A model generated the notes under the pieces. It worked only from the letters and a program-made list of their open reading frames with translations. It was not told the DNA's origin and did not search any database. A DNA stretch of 64,000 bases. Origin: Flagellimonas onchidii (GTDB lineage: Bacteria; Bacteroidota; Bacteroidia; Flavobacteriales; Flavobacteriaceae). Below are positions 34,901 through 43,277 of this stretch, one piece after another (within the stretch, counting starts at the first letter, position 1; each line of letters opens with the position of its first letter). The position numbers were made by a program, and so were the translations under genes. The stretch is from positions 62,001-126,000 of the forward strand of contig NZ_SRXX01000002.1 in assembly GCF_004804315.1 (NCBI RefSeq). The letters are read 5' to 3'.

Positions 34901-34963
34901 GTCATTCCGTACTCGATACGGAATCCACGATTTCTTATGGATTCCTGCTTTCGCAGGAATGAC
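34901..34963. mobile_element. GTCATTCC-type MITE/REP element
   Basis: GTCATTCC (34901-34908) and GGAATGAC (34956-34963) flank an inner ATTCCTGC/GCAGGAAT hairpin. It lies in the 237-base gap between the FeS and nrfD genes, where it may affect read-through within the operon. The same form is widely dispersed in bacterial genomes. Confidence 0.6.
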
Positions 34964-35051
34964 AAATCGATGTCAAAAAAGCTTCATTCTTTTGTTTAAA
35001 CATATGGATTTAAAATCCACATTATTTGATGTTTACCTTTAATCAATATTA

Positions 35052-36206
35052 TTAATCCATAAAATACCAGAACTTGGGTTCGGTTCCCAAGTCTTCCTTT
35101 AATCGAAATACCTGTTTGTTCTCCAATACCCATCGGATCGTACTATCGGGATCCAACAAATTGCCAAAGATCCTGGCACCAGTGGGACAGGCCTCAACAC
35201 AGGCAGGATCCTTTCCAGCCCTAGAGCGCTGCACACAGAAGGTACATTTTTCCATTACCCCTTTTTTGCGCAATCGATTCCCCAGATAATGTTGATTTTT
35301 ATTGATTTCATCTTCCGGTATTTCGGGCTTGCTCCAATTAAAGCGTCTACCGTCATACGGACAGGCCGCCATGCAATAGCGACAACCGATGCACCAATCG
35401 TAATCGACCACTACGAGACCATCTTCTTCACGCCAGGTGGCCTGAACCGGGCAGACATTCACACAAGGGGGATTATCGCAATGGAAACACTGCGTGCCCA
35501 TATAAAAATGCCCTTCTGCGGGTACTTCGTGGTAATAATTGTCATCGGCTTCGTTGAATTTGAAGCCCTCGCCATCCTTCATCTCGTGGATGCGGATATA
35601 TTGCATCTGCGAATTACGGTCCTGGTTGTTTTCTTTGACACAGGCACTGACACAATCCATATAGCCCTGGCATTTGGAAATATTGAAGGCATAGCCGAAA
35701 AGCACATCTTTTGACGCATCGGCAGCCGACATTTTAATGTTTTCCTTTTTGCGCAGTTGATAAGATCGCACCAAACGATCTACGGTGGCCTGTTTTTCTT
35801 CCTGGGTCATTAGTTTGTAGTTGCCCTTAAACTGTTCTTCCCAGTCTATCTGTGCCTTTTCCTTGGCTTCTTCCCCAGCCGTTACGCTACAGGAAGTATG
35901 TACGGCTCCTGCACCTACCAACAGGCTTGCCGTGAGTTTGCGAAAGGCGGTCCTACGGTCCATTTTTACATCGAACACCTGTTGAAAACCATCCTTACGG
36001 GTTTGCCCTACCATGGTTTCTTCCATCAGTTCTTGTTCCACGGCAGCATCGAATTCCTCCGCAGAAATGGTGTAGTCATCTTTTGGAGGTTCCGCTGCGT
36101 GCGAACCACAGCCTCCACTTGTTTTGCCGCAGCCACATGTTCCGCCAGCGGCTTGTTTTTTGTTGAGGCCTAGATTTAATTGAAACCATTTCTTTTTATC
36201 TCCCAT
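35052..36206 (-). CDS. 4Fe-4S dicluster electron-transfer subunit (NrfC/PsrB type)
   Basis: 384 aa. Four cysteine groups of ferredoxin type: CQGYMDCVSAC, CFHCDNPPCVNVCP, CIGCRYCMAACP and CTFCVQRSRA...CVEACP. An RR-containing signal-like stretch (DRRTAFRKLTASLLVGAGAV, then HTSC) occurs about 84 residues in, after a cysteine- and glycine-rich N-terminus. The long N-terminal arm resembles the iron-sulfur subunit of alternative complex III. It would relay electrons from NrfD to the multiheme cytochromes. Confidence 0.88.
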   Translation of the reverse strand: MGDKKKWFQLNLGLNKKQAAGGTCGCGKTSGGCGSHAAEPPKDDYTISAEEFDAAVEQELMEETMVGQTRKDGFQQVFDVKMDRRTAFRKLTASLLVGAGAVHTSCSVTAGEEAKEKAQIDWEEQFKGNYKLMTQEEKQATVDRLVRSYQLRKKENIKMSAADASKDVLFGYAFNISKCQGYMDCVSACVKENNQDRNSQMQYIRIHEMKDGEGFKFNEADDNYYHEVPAEGHFYMGTQCFHCDNPPCVNVCPVQATWREEDGLVVVDYDWCIGCRYCMAACPYDGRRFNWSKPEIPEDEINKNQHYLGNRLRKKGVMEKCTFCVQRSRAGKDPACVEACPTGARIFGNLLDPDSTIRWVLENKQVFRLKEDLGTEPKFWYFMD

Positions 36207-36224
36207 GATATGCGTATTGAATGG

Positions 36225-36842
36225 CTATTTTCTTTCTTTTACTTTTTCCGTATTGAACCGTGCAGGCCATTTGGAGGCAATCTGCGGTTCATGCGGGTTA
36301 TGACAGTTTACACAAGTCATTGCGGCCCTGGGCTTTGCCCAACCGCCAATATTCTTCCCGTGGGCACCGCCTTTCCAATCTTCAACCTGGTTATTATGGC
36401 ACTGCGCACACAGTTGATAGCTCCGATTAAAGTCTATCGTATTTCCAGTTAAGCTATGCAGATTGTCCATGTCGTTTCCGTTGTGGCAAGTGGCACAGTT
36501 CATCGCATTGGCATTGGCATGATTTATTTTGATATCCCAATGCGCTTTTTGCTCACCAGGTTCGTTTTGCATTTGTGCCAAGGGCTTGGAATGGCACTCG
36601 GTACAGGCATAGGATTTTATCTGCCCCTTACGCTCGGGAATCAAAAACGTATGCGTTCCCTCCCTTATTTCGATGGTGTTGATGTCACCAATATAGGCTT
36701 CGGATGAAATTCCAGGGTCTTGGTAGTGTTTGCCCTCTTCCTCTATCTTTTCCTTTAGACTATGATATTCACCCTCTTTGTGCTTGCATGAAAACATACC
36801 GCACAGCATGATGATACAACAAACTATTCCAAGCTTTTTCAT
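36225..36842 (-). CDS. Tetraheme cytochrome c lipoprotein
   Basis: 205 aa. Lipobox MLCGMFSC. Four CXXCH hemes: CTECH, CATCH, CAQCH and CVNCH, spread over residues about 80-185, with histidines in between (INHANANAMN, AHGKN). A periplasmic multiheme carrier anchored to a membrane. It overlaps the NapB-like gene by 4 bases and precedes the FeS gene by 18. Probably links the FeS/NrfD module to the NapB-like protein. Confidence 0.85.
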   Translation of the reverse strand: MKKLGIVCCIIMLCGMFSCKHKEGEYHSLKEKIEEEGKHYQDPGISSEAYIGDINTIEIREGTHTFLIPERKGQIKSYACTECHSKPLAQMQNEPGEQKAHWDIKINHANANAMNCATCHNGNDMDNLHSLTGNTIDFNRSYQLCAQCHNNQVEDWKGGAHGKNIGGWAKPRAAMTCVNCHNPHEPQIASKWPARFNTEKVKERK

Positions 36843-37549
36843 TCTACATTGGTATTGGCCCTTACGAACAGTTCAACTTTTTTTACTTCTTGTACTTTGG
36901 GCACATGGCATTGCCTACAATTGACCCGTTCGGGGTGGTCGAACCAGAGTTCTTTTACCGCTGCGGGCCCGGCATGGCATGAAAGGCAGTTCTCCCGCAT
37001 CTGCAATTGATGTGGAATGGCGGGAGGACTGCCCGGCAAAGCATTATTGACTCCTACTTCTGGGGCCGGTTTCTTATAGAAATTGGTAGCGACAAAGGTC
37101 GATTTCGTTTGTTGCTCCACATGACACTGCTTGCAATTGACCATTTCAGGGTGTGGTGTTACCGGTGTGTAGGCATTGAACTTTTCCACAAAGCCTCCAT
37201 TTTGGTGACACTGCAAACAGACATTCCCTCCCATACCCAATTTCTCCTTAACGGGATGGGGAATACTGGGTGGCGCCCCGGTATAGGCCCTATTATTATA
37301 ATAGGTATCCAAGGTGCGCTGATGGTTTTCATCCACCGGCATGTTGAGATAGTCCAAAGCATATTCAGACCGTTCAAAAACCTTTTTTTCGGAAGGAATG
37401 ACAGGAATATCACTTGCCTCGTGAATAGGAATATAGGCTTCTTCCAGACCTTGATAGTAGCTATAGGTCCAGTTTGCCAAAAACCCGATGAACAAAAGGG
37501 CAAAAACCAATAAGATTCCGACTCTTTTTTTCATCTTAGGCTTTTTCAA
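36839..37549 (-). CDS. Duplicated four-heme NapB-like cytochrome
   Basis: 236 aa with an N-terminal anchor helix (VGILLVFALLFIGFLANW). Two NapB-like halves: NNRAYTGAPPSIPHPV with CLQCH and CKQCH, then NNALPGSPPAIPHQL with CLSCH and CRQCH, so four hemes instead of the two of E. coli NapB. The repeated PP.IPH and PHPE/DHPE elements show internal duplication. It overlaps napA by 14 bases. Expected to be the direct electron donor to NapA. Confidence 0.85.
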   Translation of the reverse strand: MKKPKMKKRVGILLVFALLFIGFLANWTYSYYQGLEEAYIPIHEASDIPVIPSEKKVFERSEYALDYLNMPVDENHQRTLDTYYNNRAYTGAPPSIPHPVKEKLGMGGNVCLQCHQNGGFVEKFNAYTPVTPHPEMVNCKQCHVEQQTKSTFVATNFYKKPAPEVGVNNALPGSPPAIPHQLQMRENCLSCHAGPAAVKELWFDHPERVNCRQCHVPKVQEVKKVELFVRANTNVE

Positions 37550-39866
37550 CTTTTACGGCACATTTTTTATAATCCGGTTCCTTGGAAATGGGACAGAATG
37601 AATCCAAGGTGATGTCATTGATGAGCATATTTTCATCAAAAAAGGGCACGAAGACCTGCATGGGTGCCGGTACTCCCCTTTCGTTGACCGAAGCGGGCAG
37701 GGTAATTTCACCCCTTCGCGTAGTGAGCTTTACTTTGTCCCCAGTTCTAATCTGCATGCGCTTGGCATCATCGGGATGTAATTCCACATAGGCGTGTGGC
37801 ATGGCTTGATGCAGTACCGGAATACGTCTTGTCATGGATCCGGTATGCCAATGCTCCACTACCCTTCCCGTTCCCAGCCAGTATGGGAATTCAGCATCCG
37901 GTTCTTCCGCTGCGGGCTCGTAAGGGCGTTGCCAGATGATGGCTTTTCCATCTTTCTTTCCATAAAAATGGAAGTCCTTTCCATTGGAACAAGCGGGGTC
38001 ATACTTGGCATTGAAACGCCACTTGGTCTCCTTCCCATCCACATACGGCCACATGGCACCGGGCTGTGATTTCAGTACCTCGAGCGGGGCCATATTGTGT
38101 TTTTTGTTGTCGTGATGTTTTCGGTATTCGTTATAGATTTCCTCAATATGGGTTTCGTTCTTATAATAGAACTGCTTTTCAAAGCCCATACGTTTTGCCA
38201 CCTCGATCAATTGCATGGTATCGCTCATGGCCTCTCCGGGCGGCTCCACCATTTGCTCAAAATATTGGGTGCGACGTTCGGAATTGCCATACATCCCCTC
38301 ACGTTCCACCCACATGGCCGAAGGTAAGATTACATCAGCAATATCAGTGGTCGGAGTTGGATAGATATCCGAAACCACAATGAAGCGACCTTCCTTTTTG
38401 GCACCATCCCGGTATCTTTTCAGCTTCGGCATGGTGACCATGGGATTGGTGACCTGAATCCACATAAAACGAATATCTCCTCTATCCAAAGCCCTAAACA
38501 TTTCTACGGTATGGTAGGTAGGTTTTGGAGCAATATTTTCAGCGGGCACGTCCCAAATTTTTGCCGCAAACTCCCGATGTTCTTTGTTCATGACCACACC
38601 ATGAGGCAGTTTGTGGGTCAAGGTACCCACTTCCCGTACCGTTCCACAGGCACTAGGCTGGCCCGTTAAAGAGAAAGGACTGTTGCCCGGGCTTGAAATT
38701 TTTCCCGTGAGCAAATGGATGTTATAAACCAGATTATTAATCCAGGTACCTCTGGAATGCTGGTTCATCCCCATACACCAAAATGACATTACCTTTTTGT
38801 TGGGGTCACCAAAGTGTGCGGCGAGATATTTGATGTCCTTCACCGAAACTCCCGATAGTTTGGAAACTTTTTCAGGGGTATAATCTTCTAAAAACTTCTT
38901 GAAATCTTCAAGCGTTATGGGTTCCGGCTTGTCCGTGAACTTATAGTTGTCTTCCAGACCATAGCCCATATTGGTCAGGCCTTTTCTTAGATTGCAATGC
39001 TCTTCAACAAAGGCCTTGTTCATCCAACCATTGTTGATGATCTCGTAACAGATGGCATTCGCAACGGCCAAATCGGTCTGCGGATTAAAGATGATGGATT
39101 TGTCCGCAGCCATACTGGTTCTGGTAGTGCGAGTGGCAAAATCTATGATTTTTACTCCTCTTTTTAATCTTTGGTCAAGCAATCGGGAGAACAAGACTGG
39201 GTGCATCTCGGCCATATTATTGCCCCATAGCACAAAGGTATCTGCATGATCCATGTCCTCATAGCAGCCCATAGGCTCATCGATTCCAAAAGAGGTCAAA
39301 AAACCTGTCACGGCGCTCGCCATACACAATCGGGCGTTGGCCTCTACATTATTGGTACCAATGCAACCTTTAAAAAGCTTTGATGCGACATAGCCGTCAG
39401 GTATGGTCCATTGACCGGATCCATAGATGGACACAGCGTCTTTGCCATAATCCTTAATGGTTTCCTGCATTTTAGAAGCGACCAAATCCAGAGCTTCTTT
39501 CATCGAGGTTTCCACATACCTTCCATTCTTTTTGACCAAAGGTTTTGTCAATCGGTCTTGACCATACATCGCCATGATGGAATGGTAGCCTTTTACACAA
39601 CATAATCCTTTATTCACTGGTGATTTTGGGTCACCTTTTACAGCAATGGCCTTTCCGTTTTCCGTTCCGATGAGCACTCCACAACCTACACCACAGAAGC
39701 GGCATGGCGCTTTTTTCCAATCGAGGTTGGCGCCAGCTGGGATTCCCCTTTCTTGTTCTTCGGCGAAGACAATTCCCGGGAACATACTGGCCGCAGCTGT
39801 CATAGCCGACAACATGGCCATCTTCTTGATAAATTCGCGCCTGTTGGTGTGTACGGATTGATACAT
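37536..39866 (-). CDS. napA: Periplasmic nitrate reductase catalytic subunit
   Basis: 776 aa. Tat signal with NRREFIKK (8-15) and an AFA-like cleavage region. 4Fe-4S site C55-x2-C58-x3-C62 and C90. Mo-bis-MGD ligand cysteine in ARLCMASAV, with MAEMHPVLF and QPSACGTVREVG. C-terminal MGD domain with GRVVEHWHTGSMTRR. It reduces nitrate to nitrite in the periplasm. It lies 2 bases after NapD, its Tat chaperone. Confidence 0.95.
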   Translation of the reverse strand: MYQSVHTNRREFIKKMAMLSAMTAAASMFPGIVFAEEQERGIPAGANLDWKKAPCRFCGVGCGVLIGTENGKAIAVKGDPKSPVNKGLCCVKGYHSIMAMYGQDRLTKPLVKKNGRYVETSMKEALDLVASKMQETIKDYGKDAVSIYGSGQWTIPDGYVASKLFKGCIGTNNVEANARLCMASAVTGFLTSFGIDEPMGCYEDMDHADTFVLWGNNMAEMHPVLFSRLLDQRLKRGVKIIDFATRTTRTSMAADKSIIFNPQTDLAVANAICYEIINNGWMNKAFVEEHCNLRKGLTNMGYGLEDNYKFTDKPEPITLEDFKKFLEDYTPEKVSKLSGVSVKDIKYLAAHFGDPNKKVMSFWCMGMNQHSRGTWINNLVYNIHLLTGKISSPGNSPFSLTGQPSACGTVREVGTLTHKLPHGVVMNKEHREFAAKIWDVPAENIAPKPTYHTVEMFRALDRGDIRFMWIQVTNPMVTMPKLKRYRDGAKKEGRFIVVSDIYPTPTTDIADVILPSAMWVEREGMYGNSERRTQYFEQMVEPPGEAMSDTMQLIEVAKRMGFEKQFYYKNETHIEEIYNEYRKHHDNKKHNMAPLEVLKSQPGAMWPYVDGKETKWRFNAKYDPACSNGKDFHFYGKKDGKAIIWQRPYEPAAEEPDAEFPYWLGTGRVVEHWHTGSMTRRIPVLHQAMPHAYVELHPDDAKRMQIRTGDKVKLTTRRGEITLPASVNERGVPAPMQVFVPFFDENMLINDITLDSFCPISKEPDYKKCAVKVEKA

Positions 39867-39868
39867 AA

Positions 39869-40108
39869 TTATGAGTTTTTTGGAGTGTTAAAGCCGGACA
39901 CCAGCGCCATCAACTTTATATCACTTATTTTTTCTAGGTTTTGCTTTAACTCTTCTTCCTCCTGTTTCGAATCTGTTTCCGTAATCAAAATCAGTACTTC
40001 TTCGTTTTCCGCGGGTACTACCTCACAATGTTGCATATTGGAGAGTTCATTGGTCAATGTTTCTTTTTTTCCTTCCGCTGGATGTACCAAATAACTTTTT
40101 ATTGGCAT
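39869..40108 (-). CDS. napD: NapD-type Tat proofreading chaperone
   Basis: 79 aa with a ferredoxin-like beta-alpha-beta pattern (MPIKSYLVHPAEGKKETLTNEL, then CEVVPAENEEVLILITE, then LMALVSGF). The NapD family binds the NapA signal peptide until the cofactor is inserted. Position directly before napA (2-base gaps on both sides) supports the call although sequence similarity is weak. Confidence 0.8.
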   Translation of the reverse strand: MPIKSYLVHPAEGKKETLTNELSNMQHCEVVPAENEEVLILITETDSKQEEEELKQNLEKISDIKLMALVSGFNTPKNS

Positions 40109-40110
40109 GA

Positions 40111-41376
40111 CTACTGGTCTAGATTTGTTTGAAATAATGTGGGTTTAATGGTCACCATGACCCAACCCCAATAATTGGCATTTCCATCAAAATTGTTTTT
40201 TAGGAATTCCATTCCCTCAGATGCAAACAAATGGGAATACCCTGCTTTGATATTGACATCTTTTTTGAAATTATAGTTCAGTACAAAATCCGCTTCCACG
40301 CCCAATTGCTTTGAATTGGTTCCCGCTAAATCTGCAGCAGCAGAGAAATTATGGATACGCCCACCAAGGGAGGTCTTTTCTCCCAATCCGATGGCGGACC
40401 CTACGTATACATCCAGAAGTCCCACATTATTGGCATGGTTACCCACAAAAAAGTAATCCATTAGGCCGTTGAACTTGTGGTTGGTTCCATAAAATGGTGT
40501 AAATGCCTTGTTTTCACCATTGGAAGGTGCTCCATTGTCATTACCGCTTATCAGTTCACCCCCAAGAATCAAAGACCACTTGGGTTCTATTTTATAGCTT
40601 CCTTCGAGAGCCAACAGATAGGCATTTATATCATTGTTGTTGACATCATTTCCAAATTGATAATATAGGTTAGCAAACCATCCCAGCTTTTCTTCGGTAC
40701 CCTTAAGGTGTGTGCCTATAGTTTGACTAAACCTTGTTTCATTATTATCTGCGTTTAAACCATCAATAAATTGCAATCCATTGTTCAAGAAAAGAACACT
40801 TGCTGATACCCCTTCCCAATCCTGATGAAACCAAGCATATTGAAGACTCTTATAGGTATTTGCTGTGGTTAGCAGATTGTTTAAGTTGGCTTCCCCTTCT
40901 TGATTGAAAGCGACTCCAACATGCAAACTCGATTTATTTTTACTGTACTTTAATAAAGCTACATCATGGCTTCGTGCCTGTTGTGCCCATGCCACACCAC
41001 CAAAAATCCGTTGGTCATCATAGTTGAGTACCTGTCTTCCCAGTTTCAAAGAAAATTCAGGAGAAAACAACAATTCGCCCCAAGCTTGATGCACCCCAAA
41101 GCCGTTACGGTCGGCCCGATTCAATTGGGGAACATCTCCCCAAACCCTGATATCCTGAACACTCAGGTAGAAATTTAAATACTCATTTTTATATCCCGCA
41201 TTCAATCGTGTCCGTTGTGAAACAAAGGCAGACGGATCCGCATTATCCGGAAAAAGGGACTGAAAACCATGCCTGAACTCAAAGCGGGGCCTTAGCTCAG
41301 CATCAACCTTGACCTGCGCATGTGTTGCCAATACGGTAAATAGCAATAGGAACAAACATGTAGTAGTTCGTTTCAT
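40111..41376 (-). CDS. Alginate-export-like outer-membrane porin
   Basis: The start at 41376 (MKRTTTCLFLLLFTVL...THAQ) gives a clean signal peptide; upstream frame is open to 41445. About 421 aa, a beta-barrel: alternating aromatic strands beginning ELRPRFEFRHG, RTRLNAGYKNEYLNFYLSVQD and FSLKLGRQVLNYDDQRIFGG, in the style of the alginate-export porin family. First gene of the nap operon, likely letting nitrate and nitrite cross the outer membrane. Confidence 0.85.
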   Translation of the reverse strand: MKRTTTCLFLLLFTVLATHAQVKVDAELRPRFEFRHGFQSLFPDNADPSAFVSQRTRLNAGYKNEYLNFYLSVQDIRVWGDVPQLNRADRNGFGVHQAWGELLFSPEFSLKLGRQVLNYDDQRIFGGVAWAQQARSHDVALLKYSKNKSSLHVGVAFNQEGEANLNNLLTTANTYKSLQYAWFHQDWEGVSASVLFLNNGLQFIDGLNADNNETRFSQTIGTHLKGTEEKLGWFANLYYQFGNDVNNNDINAYLLALEGSYKIEPKWSLILGGELISGNDNGAPSNGENKAFTPFYGTNHKFNGLMDYFFVGNHANNVGLLDVYVGSAIGLGEKTSLGGRIHNFSAAADLAGTNSKQLGVEADFVLNYNFKKDVNIKAGYSHLFASEGMEFLKNNFDGNANYWGWVMVTIKPTLFQTNLDQ

Positions 41377-41502
41377 TTGGCTGGAGGTTGAAAGTTGTGA
41401 TGAGCTGTTTGAATTTACAAAATTTTTGTAGAAAAATTCCATCAAAATCGAAATATTAAGGGTTTATAATTCGATTGGAAATTTCCGATTTAAAAGGGAG
41501 CT

Positions 41503-41526
41503 AAAACATGATAAACGTCATGTTTT
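41503..41526. promoter_or_regulatory. 9-bp inverted repeat before nap operon (operator or terminator)
   Basis: AAAACATGA (41503-41511) and TCATGTTTT (41518-41526) separated by TAAACG. It overlaps the last codons of the K+ channel gene and lies about 60-130 bases upstream of the porin gene. The A/T-tailed arms fit a terminator for the channel gene; the symmetric ACATGA/TCATGT core also resembles a CRP/FNR-family operator for nap. Confidence 0.45.
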
Positions 41527-42195
41527 CTTGAACTGATTTATGTATTTTCCAACGACTGCCGCGGTTATGATCACCAAATAAAACTGTCCCATCAATCCAA
41601 TTAGCACAGCTGCCTTTTGAGCAAGTGCCGTGACCGGTAATATATCTCCGTAGCCAATAGTGAGCAAGGTTATAAAACTATAGTAGATGAGTCGTTGCGT
41701 AAGTTGTTCCGGGTCCGATTCGGTAAAAAACAGTCCTTGGAACGATTCGGGATAGGTCATTTCAATGCTCAGGCAAATAAAGAACCCCAAAAGTCCCAAT
41801 GAAATATACCCACTGACCAAACCCAAGATCACATTTTTATTGACTTTTTTTATAGACCATACCTGATTGATGATCTCTACGGTCACCACAATGTAGAACA
41901 GGAAAAAGGAGATCATCTGTAAATAGTCATAGATTCTAGACTCGTGGTTTTCGAGCAATGTCAATCCAAAGGTGAGCAGTGTGACCGCGAGAAGAACCGC
42001 GAAAAACAACATCAACTTTTTTCGCTTGGAAATCAGAATAATTCCAGCAATAAGGTTTACCACAAAGAGTAATGGAGCCAAAATGGCTTCGAAAAATACA
42101 GGAGGAAAGATCAGCGACCCAAACAAGATGGCAATCTGGCTGAAAAAGAAAATCTCGAAGCGATAACGGTACAGCTCTTTAATCATAATGCGCAA
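41518..42195 (-). CDS. Two-pore-type small K+ channel
   Basis: 225 aa with about six hydrophobic helices. The selectivity filter TLLTIGYGDILPV lies near residue 188, followed by one helix and a short basic tail (KYINQFKKT). No cyclic-nucleotide-binding domain, so it is not obviously gated by cAMP despite overlapping the cyclase gene by 17 bases (42179-42195). Last gene of the RND operon in this model. Confidence 0.85.
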   Translation of the reverse strand: MRIMIKELYRYRFEIFFFSQIAILFGSLIFPPVFFEAILAPLLFVVNLIAGIILISKRKKLMLFFAVLLAVTLLTFGLTLLENHESRIYDYLQMISFFLFYIVVTVEIINQVWSIKKVNKNVILGLVSGYISLGLLGFFICLSIEMTYPESFQGLFFTESDPEQLTQRLIYYSFITLLTIGYGDILPVTALAQKAAVLIGLMGQFYLVIITAAVVGKYINQFKKT

Positions 42196-43267
42196 TGGAA
42201 TAAATCTTAATTTCTTTCTTTTTTCCTTTTAACAATACTTCACCAATGGGCTTAGATGAAAAAGTTTCTGTTACTCCTAAATCGTTCAATAGTTTTTCGG
42301 ACAATAAGAAGTTTACGTTGTGCTTGTTACATTCCGCTTGAATACGCGCCGATGTATTGATAACGTCTCCATGATACGCCAATTCTTTCTTTATAAAGCC
42401 TACTTCGGCAGCCATTAGGGTACCTCCGTGCATTCCAGCCTTAAATTCAGGAAAGACACCATACTTTTCCAAGTAATGATCGTTTCTTGATGCCCGTTTT
42501 ACTTCAAAAGCAAAGAAGATCTCTATACAATTACTGTTGGACAGCCCTCTTTTGTAAGACCAACTTAAAACTGCTTCGTCTCCGACATATTGGTAAATCT
42601 CAGCTTCATATTTCAATACTACCTCATTAAGGTCGAAAAAACAATCTTGTATAAACTGACTATACTTATGGTGACCCAACCGTTCGGCTATAGTGGTGGA
42701 ATCCTTCAGGTCAAGAAACATAAAAATACGTTCCTCCTCCTTGGGATTGGCATAGACACCTCGTAACATTTTTAGAAAAATACCGCTCCCAAACCGCTCG
42801 ACCGCAATTTTTAAAGTGGAAAAAACAAGAGATGCAATCAGTAAGTAAAAAAGCATGCCCCAGACCATTTTTTCCCGTAGCCACCAGCCGGGCTCAACCT
42901 TAAGGTCAACAAAAGTAAACACCTTTGAAACTACCGTTGCGGTAAGGCTAAAGACACCAATGGTAAAAACGAATTCTATAAAAGTCTTTAAAGTCAACAT
43001 AAGACCCAGACTCAATCGTTTTGAAATCAGCTTGTCAAATAAAAAATCTATTGTGGCGTAAAGCACTCCTAACACCGCTCCCATCGCACTTAACGATGCC
43101 AAAGGTTTTAAAAAACCCGTTGTTCCCGCAATTTCATCAATTACGGTAACTCCATCTTCCTCTTCCAACCCGAAATATCTAAATATGGCAAAACAGGCTA
43201 AAGCGACACTCCAAAAAACAATGGATTGCCATAGTAGATTCAGGTAACGTTTTAGGTTATGTCCCAT
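42179..43267 (-). CDS. Membrane class III adenylate/guanylate cyclase
   Basis: Start at 43267 (MGHNLKRYLNLL), 10 bases after the RND gene's stop, rather than 43309 inside it. About 362 aa: four membrane helices, then a class III cyclase domain: RIFMFLDLKDSTTIAERLG (first metal Asp), YQYVGDEAVLSW (second Asp), GMHGG and HGDVINTSARIQ. The residues that decide ATP versus GTP cannot be assigned by eye. Situated between a multidrug pump and a K+ channel. Confidence 0.88.
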   Translation of the reverse strand: MGHNLKRYLNLLWQSIVFWSVALACFAIFRYFGLEEEDGVTVIDEIAGTTGFLKPLASLSAMGAVLGVLYATIDFLFDKLISKRLSLGLMLTLKTFIEFVFTIGVFSLTATVVSKVFTFVDLKVEPGWWLREKMVWGMLFYLLIASLVFSTLKIAVERFGSGIFLKMLRGVYANPKEEERIFMFLDLKDSTTIAERLGHHKYSQFIQDCFFDLNEVVLKYEAEIYQYVGDEAVLSWSYKRGLSNSNCIEIFFAFEVKRASRNDHYLEKYGVFPEFKAGMHGGTLMAAEVGFIKKELAYHGDVINTSARIQAECNKHNVNFLLSEKLLNDLGVTETFSSKPIGEVLLKGKKKEIKIYSIAHYD

Positions 43268-43277
43268 AGTAAATGGA

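Noticed and set aside
41503..41526. Definite FNR/CRP site for the nap operon
   Set aside because: The palindrome also overlaps the K+ channel stop codon and has A/T-tailed arms, so a terminator explains it equally well; recorded as ambiguous.
41518..42195. cAMP-gated channel
   Set aside because: The overlap with the cyclase gene suggested it, but the protein ends soon after the last helix and no cyclic-nucleotide-binding domain is present.
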